Below, in pieces: positions 1 to 9,180 of a stretch of DNA of 9,180 nucleotides (the stretch's first letter is position 1; the number at the start of each line of letters is the position of its first letter). Below the pieces are notes generated by a model. It had not been told where the DNA came from. It ran no database searches and saw only the letters and a program-made list of their open reading frames with translations. Location: positions 1 through 9,180 of the forward strand of contig JAGWPH010000200.1 of assembly GCA_028870615.1 (NCBI GenBank), written 5' to 3'. The stretch is from Betaproteobacteria bacterium (GTDB lineage Bacteria > Pseudomonadota > Gammaproteobacteria > Burkholderiales > Ferrovaceae). A program made the translations under genes and the position numbers.

Positions 1-1
1 C

Positions 2-52
2 AAGGCGAGCGAGTTCCTGGAAAACGGTGCAGAGCTGTATCGCAAAGTGTAA
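2..52 (+). CDS. thiC: 3' end of an upstream gene, probably phosphomethylpyrimidine synthase ThiC (partial)
   Basis: An open frame enters from the left edge and stops at TAA 50-52, giving the 16-residue tail KASEFLENGAELYRKV. The pattern of a short amphipathic helix followed by G-x-E-L/I-Y and a basic end resembles the C-termini I recall for ThiC, the radical-SAM enzyme that makes hydroxymethylpyrimidine phosphate. The thiD and thiE genes about 1.1 kb downstream make ThiC a sensible neighbour. Sixteen residues are too few to be certain, so the name is an inference. uppP starts 4 bp after this stop, so the two are probably co-transcribed. Confidence 0.45.
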   Translation, partial: KASEFLENGAELYRKV

Positions 53-56
53 TTGA

Positions 57-881
57 ATGGATCTGCTTTTACTCGCCAAAGCGGCCATTCTGGGGATTGT
101 CGAAGGTCTGACTGAGTTTTTACCTGTTTCCAGCACAGGTCACCTGATTGTGGCGGGCAGCCTGCTCAACTTCAATGATGAGAAAGGCAAGGTCTTCGAG
201 ATCGTCATTCAGTTTGCCGCCATTCTGGCCGTATGCTGGGAGTACCGCACCAAGATACTTTCAGTGATCCGGGGCTTGCCTCACGACCCCAAAGCGCGGC
301 GATTTACCCTTAATCTGGCCGTCGCCTTCCTACCCGCGGCGTTTCTGGGTTTATTGCTGGCAAGCCGCATCAAGGCGCATCTGTTTGCCCCGGTTCCGGT
401 TGCCCTGGCTTTCATCCTGGGGGCTTTTGTGATTCTCTGGATAGAAAGCAGAAAGCAACCCGTGTTAGTGGATCAAGTCGATGACATGGATTGGCAAACA
501 GCCCTGAAAATTGGCTGCTGTCAGGCAGTCGCCCTGATTCCAGGGACTTCCCGATCGGGTGCCACCATTATGGGTGGGCTGTATTTTGGACTATCGCGTA
601 CCGCGGCCACGGAATTTTCGTTTTTTCTGGCCATTCCCACGTTATTTGCCGCTACGCTGCATGAATTGGTGAAATATCATCAGCTTTTACACAGTGCCGA
701 TCTCGGCCTGTTTGCCGTCGGCTCCCTGTTTTCATTTGTGTTCGCGTTTATTACCGTACGGGCTTTGCTGCGCTACGTCAGTCGTCACAGCTTTAATTTT
801 TTTGCCGGGTACAGAATTCTGTTTGGCTTCATGGTCCTGATTTCCAGCGCCATGGGCTGGATCAACTGGTCCGCCGACTGA
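57..881 (+). CDS. uppP: Undecaprenyl-diphosphate phosphatase UppP (BacA)
   Basis: An integral membrane enzyme of 274 residues, the usual family length. It removes a phosphate from undecaprenyl diphosphate to regenerate the lipid carrier for peptidoglycan and other envelope polymers; overproduction is known to give bacitracin resistance. Both signature regions are present. The first is [15 protein letters not shown], with E16, E20, S26 and H29 in the places of the E. coli catalytic residues. The second is PGTSRSG at 162-168, with the essential arginine at R166. Several hydrophobic membrane segments surround them (about 40-60, 85-103, 110-128, 185-203, 214-236, 250-270). The ATG lies 4 bp after the preceding stop and has no strong Shine-Dalgarno sequence, so translation is probably coupled to the upstream gene. 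It ends 5 bp from the convergent rubredoxin gene. Confidence 0.96.
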   Translation: MDLLLLAKAAILGIVEGLTEFLPVSSTGHLIVAGSLLNFNDEKGKVFEIVIQFAAILAVCWEYRTKILSVIRGLPHDPKARRFTLNLAVAFLPAAFLGLLLASRIKAHLFAPVPVALAFILGAFVILWIESRKQPVLVDQVDDMDWQTALKIGCCQAVALIPGTSRSGATIMGGLYFGLSRTAATEFSFFLAIPTLFAATLHELVKYHQLLHSADLGLFAVGSLFSFVFAFITVRALLRYVSRHSFNFFAGYRILFGFMVLISSAMGWINWSAD

Positions 882-886
882 AGCGT

Positions 887-1069
887 TCAGATCTCGATCA
901 ACTCGAAATCTTCCTTACGGGCGCCGCACTCAGGACAGACCCAGTTCACCGGAACGTCCTCCCAACGCGTGTAAGGTGGAATACCGTCATCGGGCGCCCC
1001 CAACTCTTCGTCATAAATGTACCCGCAAATCAGGCAGAGATAGGTTTTGTAGCCATTAGCAGCTTCCAT
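887..1069 (-). CDS. Rubredoxin
   Basis: A 60-residue one-iron electron carrier. The four cysteine ligands for Fe(Cys)4 are C12-x-x-C15-G and C45-P-x-C48-G. The conserved aromatic core is visible (Y10, Y17, W36, F55), as is the DDGIPP loop at 27-32 with W43 just before the second knuckle. The ATG is preceded on the minus strand by GGGAAG about 4 bases upstream, a reasonable ribosome-binding site. The protein is cytoplasmic; family members pass electrons to oxidoreductases such as alkane hydroxylases, superoxide reductases or flavodiiron proteins, and none of these is in the window. In betaproteobacteria a rubredoxin gene is commonly found divergent from or beside thiD; the reason is not known to me. 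Recognition as a rubredoxin is very secure, but its partner is unknown. Confidence 0.96.
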   Translation of the reverse strand: MEAANGYKTYLCLICGYIYDEELGAPDDGIPPYTRWEDVPVNWVCPECGARKEDFELIEI

Positions 1070-1107
1070 GGTCTTCCCGGAATTGAGTTAGAATGAAACG
1101 CATTGAA

Positions 1108-1135
1108 ATGATTGAATTGCCTGCCAAGGTCTCAA
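1108..1135 (-). promoter_or_regulatory. Possible promoter for rubredoxin
   Basis: On the minus strand TTGAGA (1135-1130, 5 of 6 matches to the -35 consensus) is followed after 16 bases by AATCAT (1113-1108, 4 of 6 matches to the -10). This would start transcription near 1101, about 32 bases before the rubredoxin ATG. It is a consensus match only and could be chance in AT-richer intergenic DNA. I found no equally good pair for thiD on the plus strand, although its promoter should lie in the same 1070-1193 gap. Confidence 0.22.
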
Positions 1136-1193
1136 TCTGGCCGTGCAAGCCCTGCATCATAAAACCTGACACCTAGAAGAGCAACCTTCGTTC

Positions 1194-2024
1194 ATGACTT
1201 CGCCACCCCCTGCTGTGCTGATTTTTGCAGCCACCGACCCCAGTGGGGGCGCTGGTTTGCAAGCGGATGTTCTGACCCTGGCCAGCATGGGCTGTCATCC
1301 GCTATCGGTAGTCACCGGCATAACCATTCAGGACACTACTGGCGTTGAGGACGTCCTGCCATTGGACGCCGAATGGGTTGCAGACCAGGCGCGCTGCATT
1401 CTGGAGGATGTGCCAGTGACCGTATTCAAGCTGGGCGTCCTAGGCAGCGTTGAAGCCATTGCGGCCATTGCCGAAATCGTCTCGGATTACCCGGAAATTC
1501 CTTTGGTTCTGGATCCCATCCTGGCCAGCGGACGCGGTGATGAGATGGCTTCAGAGGACATGCTTTCGGCCCTGCGCGAATTGATTATTCCCCAGTCCAC
1601 CATCGTCACACCCAACACCCTGGAAATTCTGCGCATTGCCTACGATGAACCCCCTGAAGAAGGCAACCCAGACCTTGCAGAGGCAGCACGACTGATTTTG
1701 GAGACCGGCTGCGAATATGTGCTGATCACTGGAACCCATAGCAACTCCAGTCAGGTCATCAACACCTTGTATGGTCGCGAAGGGGTTATCCGCTCTGATG
1801 GTTGGGAACGCCTCATGGGGAGTTTTCACGGCTCGGGATGCACGCTCAGCTCTGCCATCGCTGCGGGCCTTGCGCAAGGGCTCGACATGGCCGAAGCCGT
1901 AGCAGAAGCACAGGAATATACCTGGCAAACGCTCAAGGACGCTTTCCGTTTGGGCATGGGACAACCCATTCCGGATCGACTGTTCTGGGCTCGTGACGAA
2001 CCTCCGGTGGGCGATGTCCATTGA
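1194..2024 (+). CDS. thiD: Hydroxymethylpyrimidine/phosphomethylpyrimidine kinase ThiD
   Basis: A ribokinase-fold enzyme of 276 residues that phosphorylates hydroxymethylpyrimidine and then its monophosphate to the diphosphate used by ThiE. The N-terminal substrate-binding signature is D15-P-S-G-G-A-G-L-Q-A-D25, followed by a T-x-x-x-I-Q-D-T segment near residue 50. The C-terminal anion hole and catalytic region is H212-G-S-G-C216-T, with C216 at the position of the reactive family cysteine. Many relatives have G-T-G-C-T here; serine for threonine is a mild change. The AATDPSGGAG opening (Ala where many relatives have Gly) is the form I associate with betaproteobacteria. It is the first gene of the thiD-thiE-hemL-engB run. 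SD spacing is poor: an AGAAGAG lies 14-20 bases upstream of the ATG. The last 11 bp overlap thiE if thiE starts at its ATG. Confidence 0.95.
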   Translation: MTSPPPAVLIFAATDPSGGAGLQADVLTLASMGCHPLSVVTGITIQDTTGVEDVLPLDAEWVADQARCILEDVPVTVFKLGVLGSVEAIAAIAEIVSDYPEIPLVLDPILASGRGDEMASEDMLSALRELIIPQSTIVTPNTLEILRIAYDEPPEEGNPDLAEAARLILETGCEYVLITGTHSNSSQVINTLYGREGVIRSDGWERLMGSFHGSGCTLSSAIAAGLAQGLDMAEAVAEAQEYTWQTLKDAFRLGMGQPIPDRLFWARDEPPVGDVH

Positions 2025-2679
2025 TCAATCCATCATCCGGGGCTTGTATGCCATTACCCCTGAAATTGCGGACACTCGCCGGTTGCTGAGCCAGGTCCAG
2101 CAAGCCATCGACGGAGGAACCACCCTGTTGCAGTATCGAGCCAAAACCCTGACCCCGACGGTACGCCAGGCACAGGCACAGGCTTTGGCTACCCTCTGCC
2201 AACCCCAGGGCGTTGCCCTGATCGTCAACGATGACATTGACCTGGCACGGTCCTGCCAGGCCGCTGGGGTGCACTTAGGTCGTGGTGATAAATCAATACA
2301 GGATATATATTCTTCAGATAGTGACCACTCACTTCTAGTTGGCATCTCCTGCTATGATTCCCTCCCGCTCGCCCTGGCTGCGGAAAAAGCCGGGGCAAGT
2401 TACGTGGCATTCGGTAGCTTTTTCTCCTCCAGAACCAAACCGGCGGCAGTGCGCGCCTCCTTATCCTTGTTACAAGAGGCCCGTCAGCACCTTGGCATTC
2501 CGATTGTCGCCATAGGCGGCATTACCCCGGGCCATGTGGACGCGCTGATCGAGGCCGGTGCCGACGCAGTTGCCGTAATTTCGGCCCTGTTCGAGGCGCC
2601 GGATATTGCCGAAACAGCCCGCCAATTCAACCATCATTTCCAAGGAAGATATGTCCAGTTTCAACGACCATCTGTTTGA
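2014..2679 (+). CDS. thiE: Thiamine-phosphate synthase ThiE
   Basis: A TIM-barrel enzyme of 221 residues (family about 210-220) that joins hydroxymethylpyrimidine diphosphate to thiazole phosphate, giving thiamine monophosphate. Family landmarks in order are GLYAIT at 10-15, Q40-Y-R-A-K44 (usually Q-L-R-x-K), N72-D-D74 for metal and diphosphate, GVHLG 85-89, the GxS turn in VGISCYD, the GSFF-x3-TK loop that closes over the diphosphate, and VAIGGI followed by GADAVAV near the C-terminus. I chose ATG 2014 because it starts the protein a few residues before the first barrel strand and is preceded by a purine-rich CGGTGGG. An in-frame GTG at 1993 would add seven residues and cannot be excluded. 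The gene overlaps thiD by 11 bp and hemL by 29 bp, so the three are surely one transcript. Bases about 2286-2340 are locally AT-rich but encode an ordinary variable loop. Confidence 0.93.
   Translation: MSIDQSIIRGLYAITPEIADTRRLLSQVQQAIDGGTTLLQYRAKTLTPTVRQAQAQALATLCQPQGVALIVNDDIDLARSCQAAGVHLGRGDKSIQDIYSSDSDHSLLVGISCYDSLPLALAAEKAGASYVAFGSFFSSRTKPAAVRASLSLLQEARQHLGIPIVAIGGITPGHVDALIEAGADAVAVISALFEAPDIAETARQFNHHFQGRYVQFQRPSV
2642..2648 (+). promoter_or_regulatory. Ribosome-binding site that fixes the hemL start
   Basis: AAGGAAG sits two bases before ATG 2651, inside the end of thiE. It is the best Shine-Dalgarno match in this operon and settles hemL at 2651 rather than at an in-frame TTG at 2606, which would add 15 residues with no family support. 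The resulting 427-residue protein matches the usual HemL length. Confidence 0.7.
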
Positions 2680-3934
2680 ACGCGCCCAGATTCATATTCC
2701 TGGAGGAGTCAATTCCCCCGTCCGTGCATTTCGCGCGGTGGGGGGGGCGCCTCGCTTTCTCGCCCGCGGGGCAGGACCTCGCGTTTGGGATGTTGATGGC
2801 CGCGAATATATCGACTACGTCTGTTCCTGGGGCCCGTTGCTGCACGGCCACGCCCACCCCGCCGTCATCGAGGCTGTCCGGGAGGTTGCCGGAAAAGGGC
2901 TGAGTTTCGGTGCGCCTACGGAACTCGAAATTGAAATGGCCGAGCTGATCTGTCACCTGGTCCCTTCGATCGAGCAAGTCCGTTTGACCAGTTCCGGCAC
3001 CGAGGCCACCATGAGTGCCATTCGTCTGGCACGGGGCTTTACCGGGCGCGACAAGATCGTAAAGTTTGATGGCTGTTACCACGGCCATGGGGATGCGTTG
3101 CTGGTCAAGGCAGGCTCAGGGGCATTGACCTTTGGACAACCTGATTCGAGCGGAGTCCCGTCAGATCTGGCTGCCCATACCCTCGTGTTGAATTACAACG
3201 ATGTCTCCCAGTTGGAATCGTTGTTCGCTCAGATGGGAGACACCCTTGCTGCCGTCATCGTGGAACCGGTCGCCGGTAATATGAACATGGTGATGCCCCG
3301 GCCCGAATTTCTGGCCCACCTTCGTCAGCTGACTCAAGCCCATGGCGCCTTGCTGATTTTCGATGAAGTCATGTCGGGTTTTCGGGTTGCCCTGGGAGGT
3401 GCCCAATCCATTTATGGCATTCGTCCCGACCTGACCACGCTCGGCAAGGTCATCGGGGGAGGTATGCCGCTTGCTGCCTTTGGCGGCCGCCACGACATCA
3501 TGCAATTTCTGGCCCCGCTTGGGCCCGTATATCAGGCTGGGACGCTTTCGGGAAACCCAGTGGCAGTAACGGCAGGGCTCGTTAACCTCAAGCTTGCCAT
3601 GGCAACCGGATTTTATGAACGTTTGGGAGAAATGACACGAGCGGTTACTGAAGGGATTGCGCACATTGCCAGCCAGTACGGTTTCGCCTTCTCCGTTTGC
3701 TCGCTTGGCGGCATGTTTGGCCTTCATTTCAGGGAGGGGCTGCCCACCAATCTCGATCAAGTCATGGAATCGGACAAAGAGCGGTTCAAGCGCTTTTTTC
3801 ATGGGATGCTGGAAGCGGGCATTTATCTGGCACCTTCGGCTTTTGAAGCAGGATTCGTGTCCTCGGCCCACGGTACAGCCGAACTGGAACAAACGCTGGA
3901 TGCGGCTGAATCCGTATTCAAGCATCTCCGCTAG
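2651..3934 (+). CDS. hemL: Glutamate-1-semialdehyde 2,1-aminomutase HemL
   Basis: A PLP enzyme of 427 residues (E. coli 426) that moves the amino group of glutamate-1-semialdehyde to make 5-aminolevulinate, the last step of the C5 route to tetrapyrroles. Typical features in order are [11 protein letters not shown] near the N-terminus, [18 protein letters not shown], the [16 protein letters not shown] cofactor loop, CYHGHGD, a FDEV motif whose aspartate contacts the PLP ring nitrogen, and [12 protein letters not shown] with the Schiff-base lysine at K266. GTLSGNPVA and the C-terminal FVSSAHG are also as expected. The protein is soluble and normally dimeric. The start overlaps thiE by 29 bp and the stop is 5 bp before engB. 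An eight-G run at 2740-2747 encodes part of AVGGAP. Together with hemB downstream it places two early heme steps in one locus. Confidence 0.97.
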   Translation: MSSFNDHLFERAQIHIPGGVNSPVRAFRAVGGAPRFLARGAGPRVWDVDGREYIDYVCSWGPLLHGHAHPAVIEAVREVAGKGLSFGAPTELEIEMAELICHLVPSIEQVRLTSSGTEATMSAIRLARGFTGRDKIVKFDGCYHGHGDALLVKAGSGALTFGQPDSSGVPSDLAAHTLVLNYNDVSQLESLFAQMGDTLAAVIVEPVAGNMNMVMPRPEFLAHLRQLTQAHGALLIFDEVMSGFRVALGGAQSIYGIRPDLTTLGKVIGGGMPLAAFGGRHDIMQFLAPLGPVYQAGTLSGNPVAVTAGLVNLKLAMATGFYERLGEMTRAVTEGIAHIASQYGFAFSVCSLGGMFGLHFREGLPTNLDQVMESDKERFKRFFHGMLEAGIYLAPSAFEAGFVSSAHGTAELEQTLDAAESVFKHLR

Positions 3935-3939
3935 CAACG

Positions 3940-4539
3940 ATGTCTCTTTTCCAGCACGCCAAATTCTTCATAACTGTCAACGAGTGGGCCGGCCTCCCCA
4001 TAGATGCCGGAGTGGAAGTCGCTTTTGCTGGCCGTTCCAATGCCGGAAAATCAAGTGCAATCAATGTGTTGGCCAATCAGTCACGGCTTGCATTCACCAG
4101 CAAAACGCCTGGTCGCACCCAACATATCAACTTCTTCAGTCTGGGAGACCAGCGGTTTCTGGTGGACTTGCCCGGCTACGGGTATGCCAAAGTGCCTCTG
4201 GCCGTTAAACATCACTGGCAGAATTTGCTTTCCGATTATCTGGTCGCCCGAAAATCTTTGCGTGGATTGGTGGTCCTGATGGACATCAGGCACCCCCTGA
4301 CCGATTTGGATCGCCAGCTGTTGAGCTGGTTTTTGCCCAGCGGCAAGCCCGTAGTGGTCTTGTTGACCAAAGCGGACAAACTGGCACGCAGTGCGCGTCT
4401 TCAGGTCCTGCGCGAGGTCAGTGAGAATTTGGTAGAATTTGGGAAACGCCTTGAGGTCATTGCATTTTCAAGCGTGTCGCGAGAGGGGCTGGATGCCGCC
4501 GACGCAGCAATCACGCGGCTCTATCAACCCACGGCATGA
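3940..4539 (+). CDS. engB: Ribosome-biogenesis GTPase EngB (YihA/YsxC)
   Basis: A small TRAFAC-class GTPase of 199 residues needed for 50S subunit assembly in the bacteria studied. All G motifs are visible: G1 G31-R-S-N-A-G-K37-S-S, G2 around T56-P-G-R-T60, G3 D76-L-P-G79 followed by the family's YGYA, G4 T143-K-A-D146, and a G5-like SSVSREG near 175. The N-terminus [14 protein letters not shown] is the usual family opening, which supports this start. There is no clear ribosome-binding site; with only 5 bp after hemL, reinitiation is likely. engB next to hemB is a common order in betaproteobacteria. Confidence 0.96.
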   Translation: MSLFQHAKFFITVNEWAGLPIDAGVEVAFAGRSNAGKSSAINVLANQSRLAFTSKTPGRTQHINFFSLGDQRFLVDLPGYGYAKVPLAVKHHWQNLLSDYLVARKSLRGLVVLMDIRHPLTDLDRQLLSWFLPSGKPVVVLLTKADKLARSARLQVLREVSENLVEFGKRLEVIAFSSVSREGLDAADAAITRLYQPTA

Positions 4540-4543
4540 AGAC

Positions 4544-6304
<1,761 letters not shown>

Positions 6305-6320
6305 GGACTCTCCTGTGGAT

Positions 6321-8579
6321 TCAATTGACGCGAGCAGGCTCCGAATAAAAATATTCGGTGATGCGGTCGGAGCCGGTCTCATCGGGCTTTCCTGTCACAG
6401 GGTCGATACTCCTGATACTAATACCAGGGGGCACCGCCTGTAGACTTTCCGGAATGGTTCGTAAAGCGCGCTCCATATAGGACATCCAGATGGGTAACGC
6501 CGCCTGCGCCCCTGTCTCCCGAGGTCCCAAAGATGCGGGCTTGTCGAATCCCATCCAGGCCACCGCCACCAGGCTTGGCTGGAACCCCGTAAACCAGGCA
6601 TCCACATGGTCGTTGGTGGTCCCCGTCTTGCCCGCCAGATCCTGTCGCCCCAGACTCAACGCCCTTGTCGCGGTGCCCATACGAATCACGTCGTGCATCA
6701 TGCTGGTCATGATGAACGCATTGCGTGGATCAATCACTTGTTCCGCCCCTTCCCCCGCTGCAACCTGTCGATTCTGGCTAACAATGCTGCCGTGCGCGTC
6801 CAGTACCCGATCAATGAAAAAAGGTTGGACCCGAAAGCCCCCGTTGGCAAAAATCGCATAGGCTCCTGCCATCTGGAGAGGAGTTGCCAATCCGGACCCC
6901 AGTGCCATACTGAGATAGGGCGGATGCTTGTCGGGGTCAAATCCAAAGCGGGTAATGTAATCATGGGCGTAGGCCGGTGTAATCGCCTGCAGTACACGAA
7001 TCGCCACCATATTCTTGGATTTTGCCAAAGCCACCCGCAGTCGGATCTGACCTGAGTAATCATCCTCGTAGTTATGAGGCTCCCAGGCCTCTCCCCCGTT
7101 TTGGGCAGGATCGATGGCAAACGGCACATCATTGACCAGTGTCGCTGCCGTGAAACCTTTTTCGAGTGCGGCCGAGTAAATGAACGGTTTGAAGCTCGAC
7201 CCAGGCTGACGATAAGCCTGGGTGACGTGATTGAATTTGCTCTGGTTGAAATCAAATCCACCCACCAAGGCCCGGATGGCGCCATTGTGGCTATCCAGCG
7301 AAACCAGGGCCGCTTCCACACCGGGATACTGGGTAATTTGCCAGCTCCCTTTGTCATCGTGGCTGACCCGAATGATGGCGCCGCGACGAATTTGCTGGTC
7401 GGCGGGAGCTTTAGGGCTGAGACTCGCTTTGACAAAAGCCAGTCCCTCTCCCTTGACTGAAATCATGCCAGTGGATTTGACATAAACGCGCACTTCCCTG
7501 TCCGATGCCTCCACCACCACCCCAGGGTAGAGGTCGTCGCTGACATCCGCATCTGCGAGGGCATCTTCCAGATCTTCCTCCGAGAGGCCTGATACCGGGA
7601 GTTGCGCATAATCCTCAGGCCCGCGATAACCATGTCGGCGATCATAATCCATGACGCCCTGACGCACCGCCCGATACGCGGCTTCCTGATCCGCCTTCAA
7701 CAAGGTCGTGACCACTTTGTACCCCTTGTTGTACACCTCGTCACCGTAGGCTTGCACCATGTACTGTCGCGCCATTTCAGCCACGTAATCAGCCTTGAGC
7801 AGGAAGCCCGAGTGAAAAGGCGTCACGTGGCCGGGGTGCCGAATGGCTTCGTTATATTCAGAATCGCTGATGAACTTGAGTTCGTGCATGCGCCTTAACA
7901 CATACTGTTGGCGCAAGGCCGCGCGTTTTGGATTGATGACCGGGTTATAACGTGAAGGGGCCTTGGGTAGCCCGGCGAGCATGGCCATCTCGGCGAGATT
8001 CAACTGCTCCAGCGGGCCGCCATAATAGACATAGGCTGCAGCTCCGAAACCGTAGGCACGCTGGCCCAGGTAGATCTGGTTGATGTAGAGTTCAAGGATC
8101 TGATCCTTGCTCAAACTGCTCTCAATCTTATAGGCCAGGAGTACTTCCGACAGCTTGCGGGCATAGGTGCGTTCGTTACTGAGAAAAAAATTGCGCGCCA
8201 CCTGCATGGTAATGGTGCTGGCACCTTCCTTGACACTGGCCGAGAATACGTTGGCCACCAAGGCCCGCATCACCCCCTGATAGTCCACCGCACCGTGCTG
8301 ATAAAACCGGTCGTCTTCGGCAGCCAGAATAGCCTGGCGCATCCGCAGTGGAACAGCTTGAATTTTAAGTACGGCACGCCGCTCCTCGCCAAACTCGCCA
8401 ATCAGTTGGTCATCGGCGGTAAATATCCGTAGTGGCACCTTGGGACGATAGTCCGTCATGGATTCCAGGCTGGGGAGTTTGGGGTACAACAAGGCCAGGG
8501 TCAGCACGATAATGCCCAGTCCCACCAGGCCCAAGGTAGCCAAAATGGCTAAAGGATAAAGAAAGCTGCGTGGCGACAT
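6321..8579 (-). CDS. mrcA: Bifunctional class A penicillin-binding protein 1A
   Basis: A peptidoglycan synthase of 752 residues, somewhat shorter than many proteobacterial PBP1A proteins (about 770-850). A single N-terminal membrane anchor (about 6-31) is followed by the glycosyltransferase-51 domain with E88 in [10 protein letters not shown], then [36 protein letters not shown] and [14 protein letters not shown] spacer of the OB-like kind (about 310-410) comes next. The transpeptidase domain has S461-S-F-K464 as the acylated serine motif, S521-K-N523, and K651-T-G653 followed by [13 protein letters not shown]. It polymerises glycan strands and cross-links them outside the inner membrane. The ATG has AAGAG about 9 bases upstream. 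It is divergent from aroK and followed by the hypothetical gene. In many gamma- and betaproteobacteria a pilus-type operon (pilMNOPQ or hofMNOPQ) lies between mrcA and aroK; it is absent here. Confidence 0.96.
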   Translation of the reverse strand: MSPRSFLYPLAILATLGLVGLGIIVLTLALLYPKLPSLESMTDYRPKVPLRIFTADDQLIGEFGEERRAVLKIQAVPLRMRQAILAAEDDRFYQHGAVDYQGVMRALVANVFSASVKEGASTITMQVARNFFLSNERTYARKLSEVLLAYKIESSLSKDQILELYINQIYLGQRAYGFGAAAYVYYGGPLEQLNLAEMAMLAGLPKAPSRYNPVINPKRAALRQQYVLRRMHELKFISDSEYNEAIRHPGHVTPFHSGFLLKADYVAEMARQYMVQAYGDEVYNKGYKVVTTLLKADQEAAYRAVRQGVMDYDRRHGYRGPEDYAQLPVSGLSEEDLEDALADADVSDDLYPGVVVEASDREVRVYVKSTGMISVKGEGLAFVKASLSPKAPADQQIRRGAIIRVSHDDKGSWQITQYPGVEAALVSLDSHNGAIRALVGGFDFNQSKFNHVTQAYRQPGSSFKPFIYSAALEKGFTAATLVNDVPFAIDPAQNGGEAWEPHNYEDDYSGQIRLRVALAKSKNMVAIRVLQAITPAYAHDYITRFGFDPDKHPPYLSMALGSGLATPLQMAGAYAIFANGGFRVQPFFIDRVLDAHGSIVSQNRQVAAGEGAEQVIDPRNAFIMTSMMHDVIRMGTATRALSLGRQDLAGKTGTTNDHVDAWFTGFQPSLVAVAWMGFDKPASLGPRETGAQAALPIWMSYMERALRTIPESLQAVPPGISIRSIDPVTGKPDETGSDRITEYFYSEPARVN

Positions 8580-8588
8580 GACACACTC

Positions 8589-8618
8589 TTATCATTAGGG
8601 GCTGACCCGCATTATAAG
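8589..8618 (+). promoter_or_regulatory. Possible aroK promoter overlapping the mrcA -10
   Basis: On the plus strand TTATCA (8589-8594, 4 of 6) and TATAAG (8613-8618, 5 of 6) are 18 bases apart, giving a start near 8625 and an 18-base leader. Its -10 shares bases with the minus-strand TATAAT at 8611-8616. A second candidate -10, TACAAT at 8631-8636, would start at or next to the aroK ATG but has no recognisable -35. A small inverted repeat, GACCC 8604-8608 and GGGTC 8619-8623, brackets the shared element. Confidence 0.35.
8611..8616 (-). promoter_or_regulatory. Likely -10 element of the mrcA promoter
   Basis: The minus strand reads a perfect TATAAT here. Transcription would start near 8604, leaving a leader of about 25 bases that contains the AAGAG ribosome-binding site. 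No -35 with good consensus lies at 15-18 bases (the 17-base position reads CACATT), so the promoter may be weak or activator-dependent. Confidence 0.5.
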
Positions 8619-8642
8619 GGGTCGCTCAGATACAATGTGGCC

Positions 8643-9180
8643 ATGGATACAAATCACAATTTTTTTCTGGTTGGTCTGATGGGCGCCGGCAAGACGACCG
8701 TCGGACGGGCGCTGGCCCGGCGCATGCAACTCACTTTTGTGGATTCCGACCAGGAAATCGAGGCCCGGACCGGGGTGCGGATCGCCACGATTTTCGACCT
8801 GGAAGGCGAGTCAGGCTTCCGGACACGCGAGGAGGACGTTATCGCCGAGTTGGTCAAGCGTCAAGGAATTGTACTGGCTACCGGGGGAGGCGCTATATTG
8901 AGCGCCAAAACCCGCGAGCAGCTACGCCAGCATGGCACTGTCATCTATCTTCGAGCCTGCACTGAAGACTTATGGCACCGCACCCGTCATGACCGTGCCA
9001 GGCCCTTGTTGCAGACCGCAGACCCCAAGAGCAGACTGCAGCGCCTCTATGAACACCGGGATCCTCTTTATCGGGAAACGGCCCATATCGTGATCGACAC
9101 CGCGCACCAGAGCGTCCAGAAGCTGGTCACCCAATTGGAAACTGAAATTGACAGACACAAAACCCATGAAAACCCTGACC
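8643..9180 (+). CDS. aroK: Shikimate kinase AroK (3' end outside the window)
   Basis: A P-loop kinase that phosphorylates shikimate at the 3-hydroxyl, fifth step of the shikimate pathway. 179 codons are open and no stop is reached by the window end; the family is usually 170-180 residues, so little is missing. The Walker A is G11-L-M-G-A-G-K17-T-T. Shikimate contacts are D36 in DSD, R60 in the GFRTRE segment, the G81-G-G83 loop, and R139 in HRDPLY. R120 in ARPLL lies in the lid. ATG 8643 is required to keep the first strand (FFLVGL) before the P-loop. No Shine-Dalgarno is visible in the short leader. The reading frame overlaps the putative aroB start. Confidence 0.95.
   Translation, partial: MDTNHNFFLVGLMGAGKTTVGRALARRMQLTFVDSDQEIEARTGVRIATIFDLEGESGFRTREEDVIAELVKRQGIVLATGGGAILSAKTREQLRQHGTVIYLRACTEDLWHRTRHDRARPLLQTADPKSRLQRLYEHRDPLYRETAHIVIDTAHQSVQKLVTQLETEIDRHKTHENPD
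9166..9180 (+). CDS. aroB: Start of 3-dehydroquinate synthase AroB (partial)
   Basis: An ATG in the +1 frame relative to aroK opens MKTLT at the edge of the window. AroB proteins commonly begin M-x-T-L, and aroB follows aroK in most proteobacteria, so this is a reasonable call from position. Only five codons are visible and there is no strong ribosome-binding site, so translation would depend on aroK. AroB makes 3-dehydroquinate, an earlier step of the same pathway. Confidence 0.5.

Noticed and set aside
1070..1193. TPP riboswitch upstream of thiD
   Set aside because: The CTGAGA and ACC-x-GA-x-CTGATCTGG-like core elements are not present on the plus strand. If the thiamine genes have one, it should precede thiC, outside the window.
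2281..2340. AT-rich patch in thiE as an internal hemL promoter or inserted DNA
   Set aside because: TATATT at 2306-2311 has no suitable -35, and the encoded residues fall in a variable loop of normal length, so it reads as ordinary coding sequence.
2606..2650. Upstream TTG start for hemL
   Set aside because: It adds 15 residues not typical of HemL, whereas ATG 2651 has a strong AAGGAAG just upstream and gives the standard length.
3161..3937. Long open frame opposite hemL (258 codons), and similar ones opposite thiD and inside mrcA
   Set aside because: They overlap well-identified genes completely, show no recognisable domain and follow the codon bias of the real frame; they are by-products of GC-rich coding DNA.

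Overview
The window looks like a stretch of core chromosome from a betaproteobacterium. The main reasons are the gene order rubredoxin-thiD-thiE-hemL followed by engB-hemB, a ThiD of the AATDPSGGAG type, and an aroK-aroB pair next to a class A penicillin-binding protein. Base composition is moderately GC-rich and even, and coding density is very high. I see no insertion sequence, phage gene, CRISPR array, tRNA or rRNA. The genus cannot be fixed from what is here.

Layout. Bases 1-52 are the tail of a plus-strand gene, probably thiC. uppP (57-881, undecaprenyl-diphosphate phosphatase) follows and converges on a small rubredoxin gene (887-1069, minus). A 124-bp divergent gap leads into a tight plus-strand run: thiD (1194-2024), thiE (about 2014-2679), hemL (2651-3934) and engB (3940-4539). 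thiD/thiE and thiE/hemL overlap, and hemL/engB are 5 bp apart. A 168-bp gap (4540-4707) precedes hemB (4708-5709). hemB converges on, and overlaps by 14 bp, a minus-strand pair: a conserved hypothetical gene (5696-6304) downstream of mrcA (6321-8579, PBP1A). mrcA diverges from aroK (8643 to beyond the end) across only 63 bp, and the first codons of aroB appear at 9166.

How the genes work together. Thiamine: ThiC (upstream), ThiD and ThiE make and couple the pyrimidine half of thiamine phosphate. Heme: HemL makes 5-aminolevulinate and HemB condenses two of them to porphobilinogen. Cell wall: UppP regenerates the lipid carrier, and PBP1A polymerises and cross-links peptidoglycan. EngB is a ribosome-assembly GTPase. 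AroK and AroB belong to the shikimate pathway.

The most unusual piece is the engB-hemB gap. Read on the minus strand it has a 12-bp hairpin followed by seven U residues, an enclosing 7-bp stem that competes with that hairpin for the same bases, two internal hairpins and an anti-Shine-Dalgarno CU-rich stretch. No minus-strand gene lies next to it, so it may be an undescribed small RNA. It could instead be a cis-acting hemB leader read on the plus strand. Second in interest are the protein downstream of mrcA, which has a nucleotidyltransferase-like signature missing the usual acidic pair, and the compact mrcA/aroK divergent promoter with a near-symmetric -10 element.
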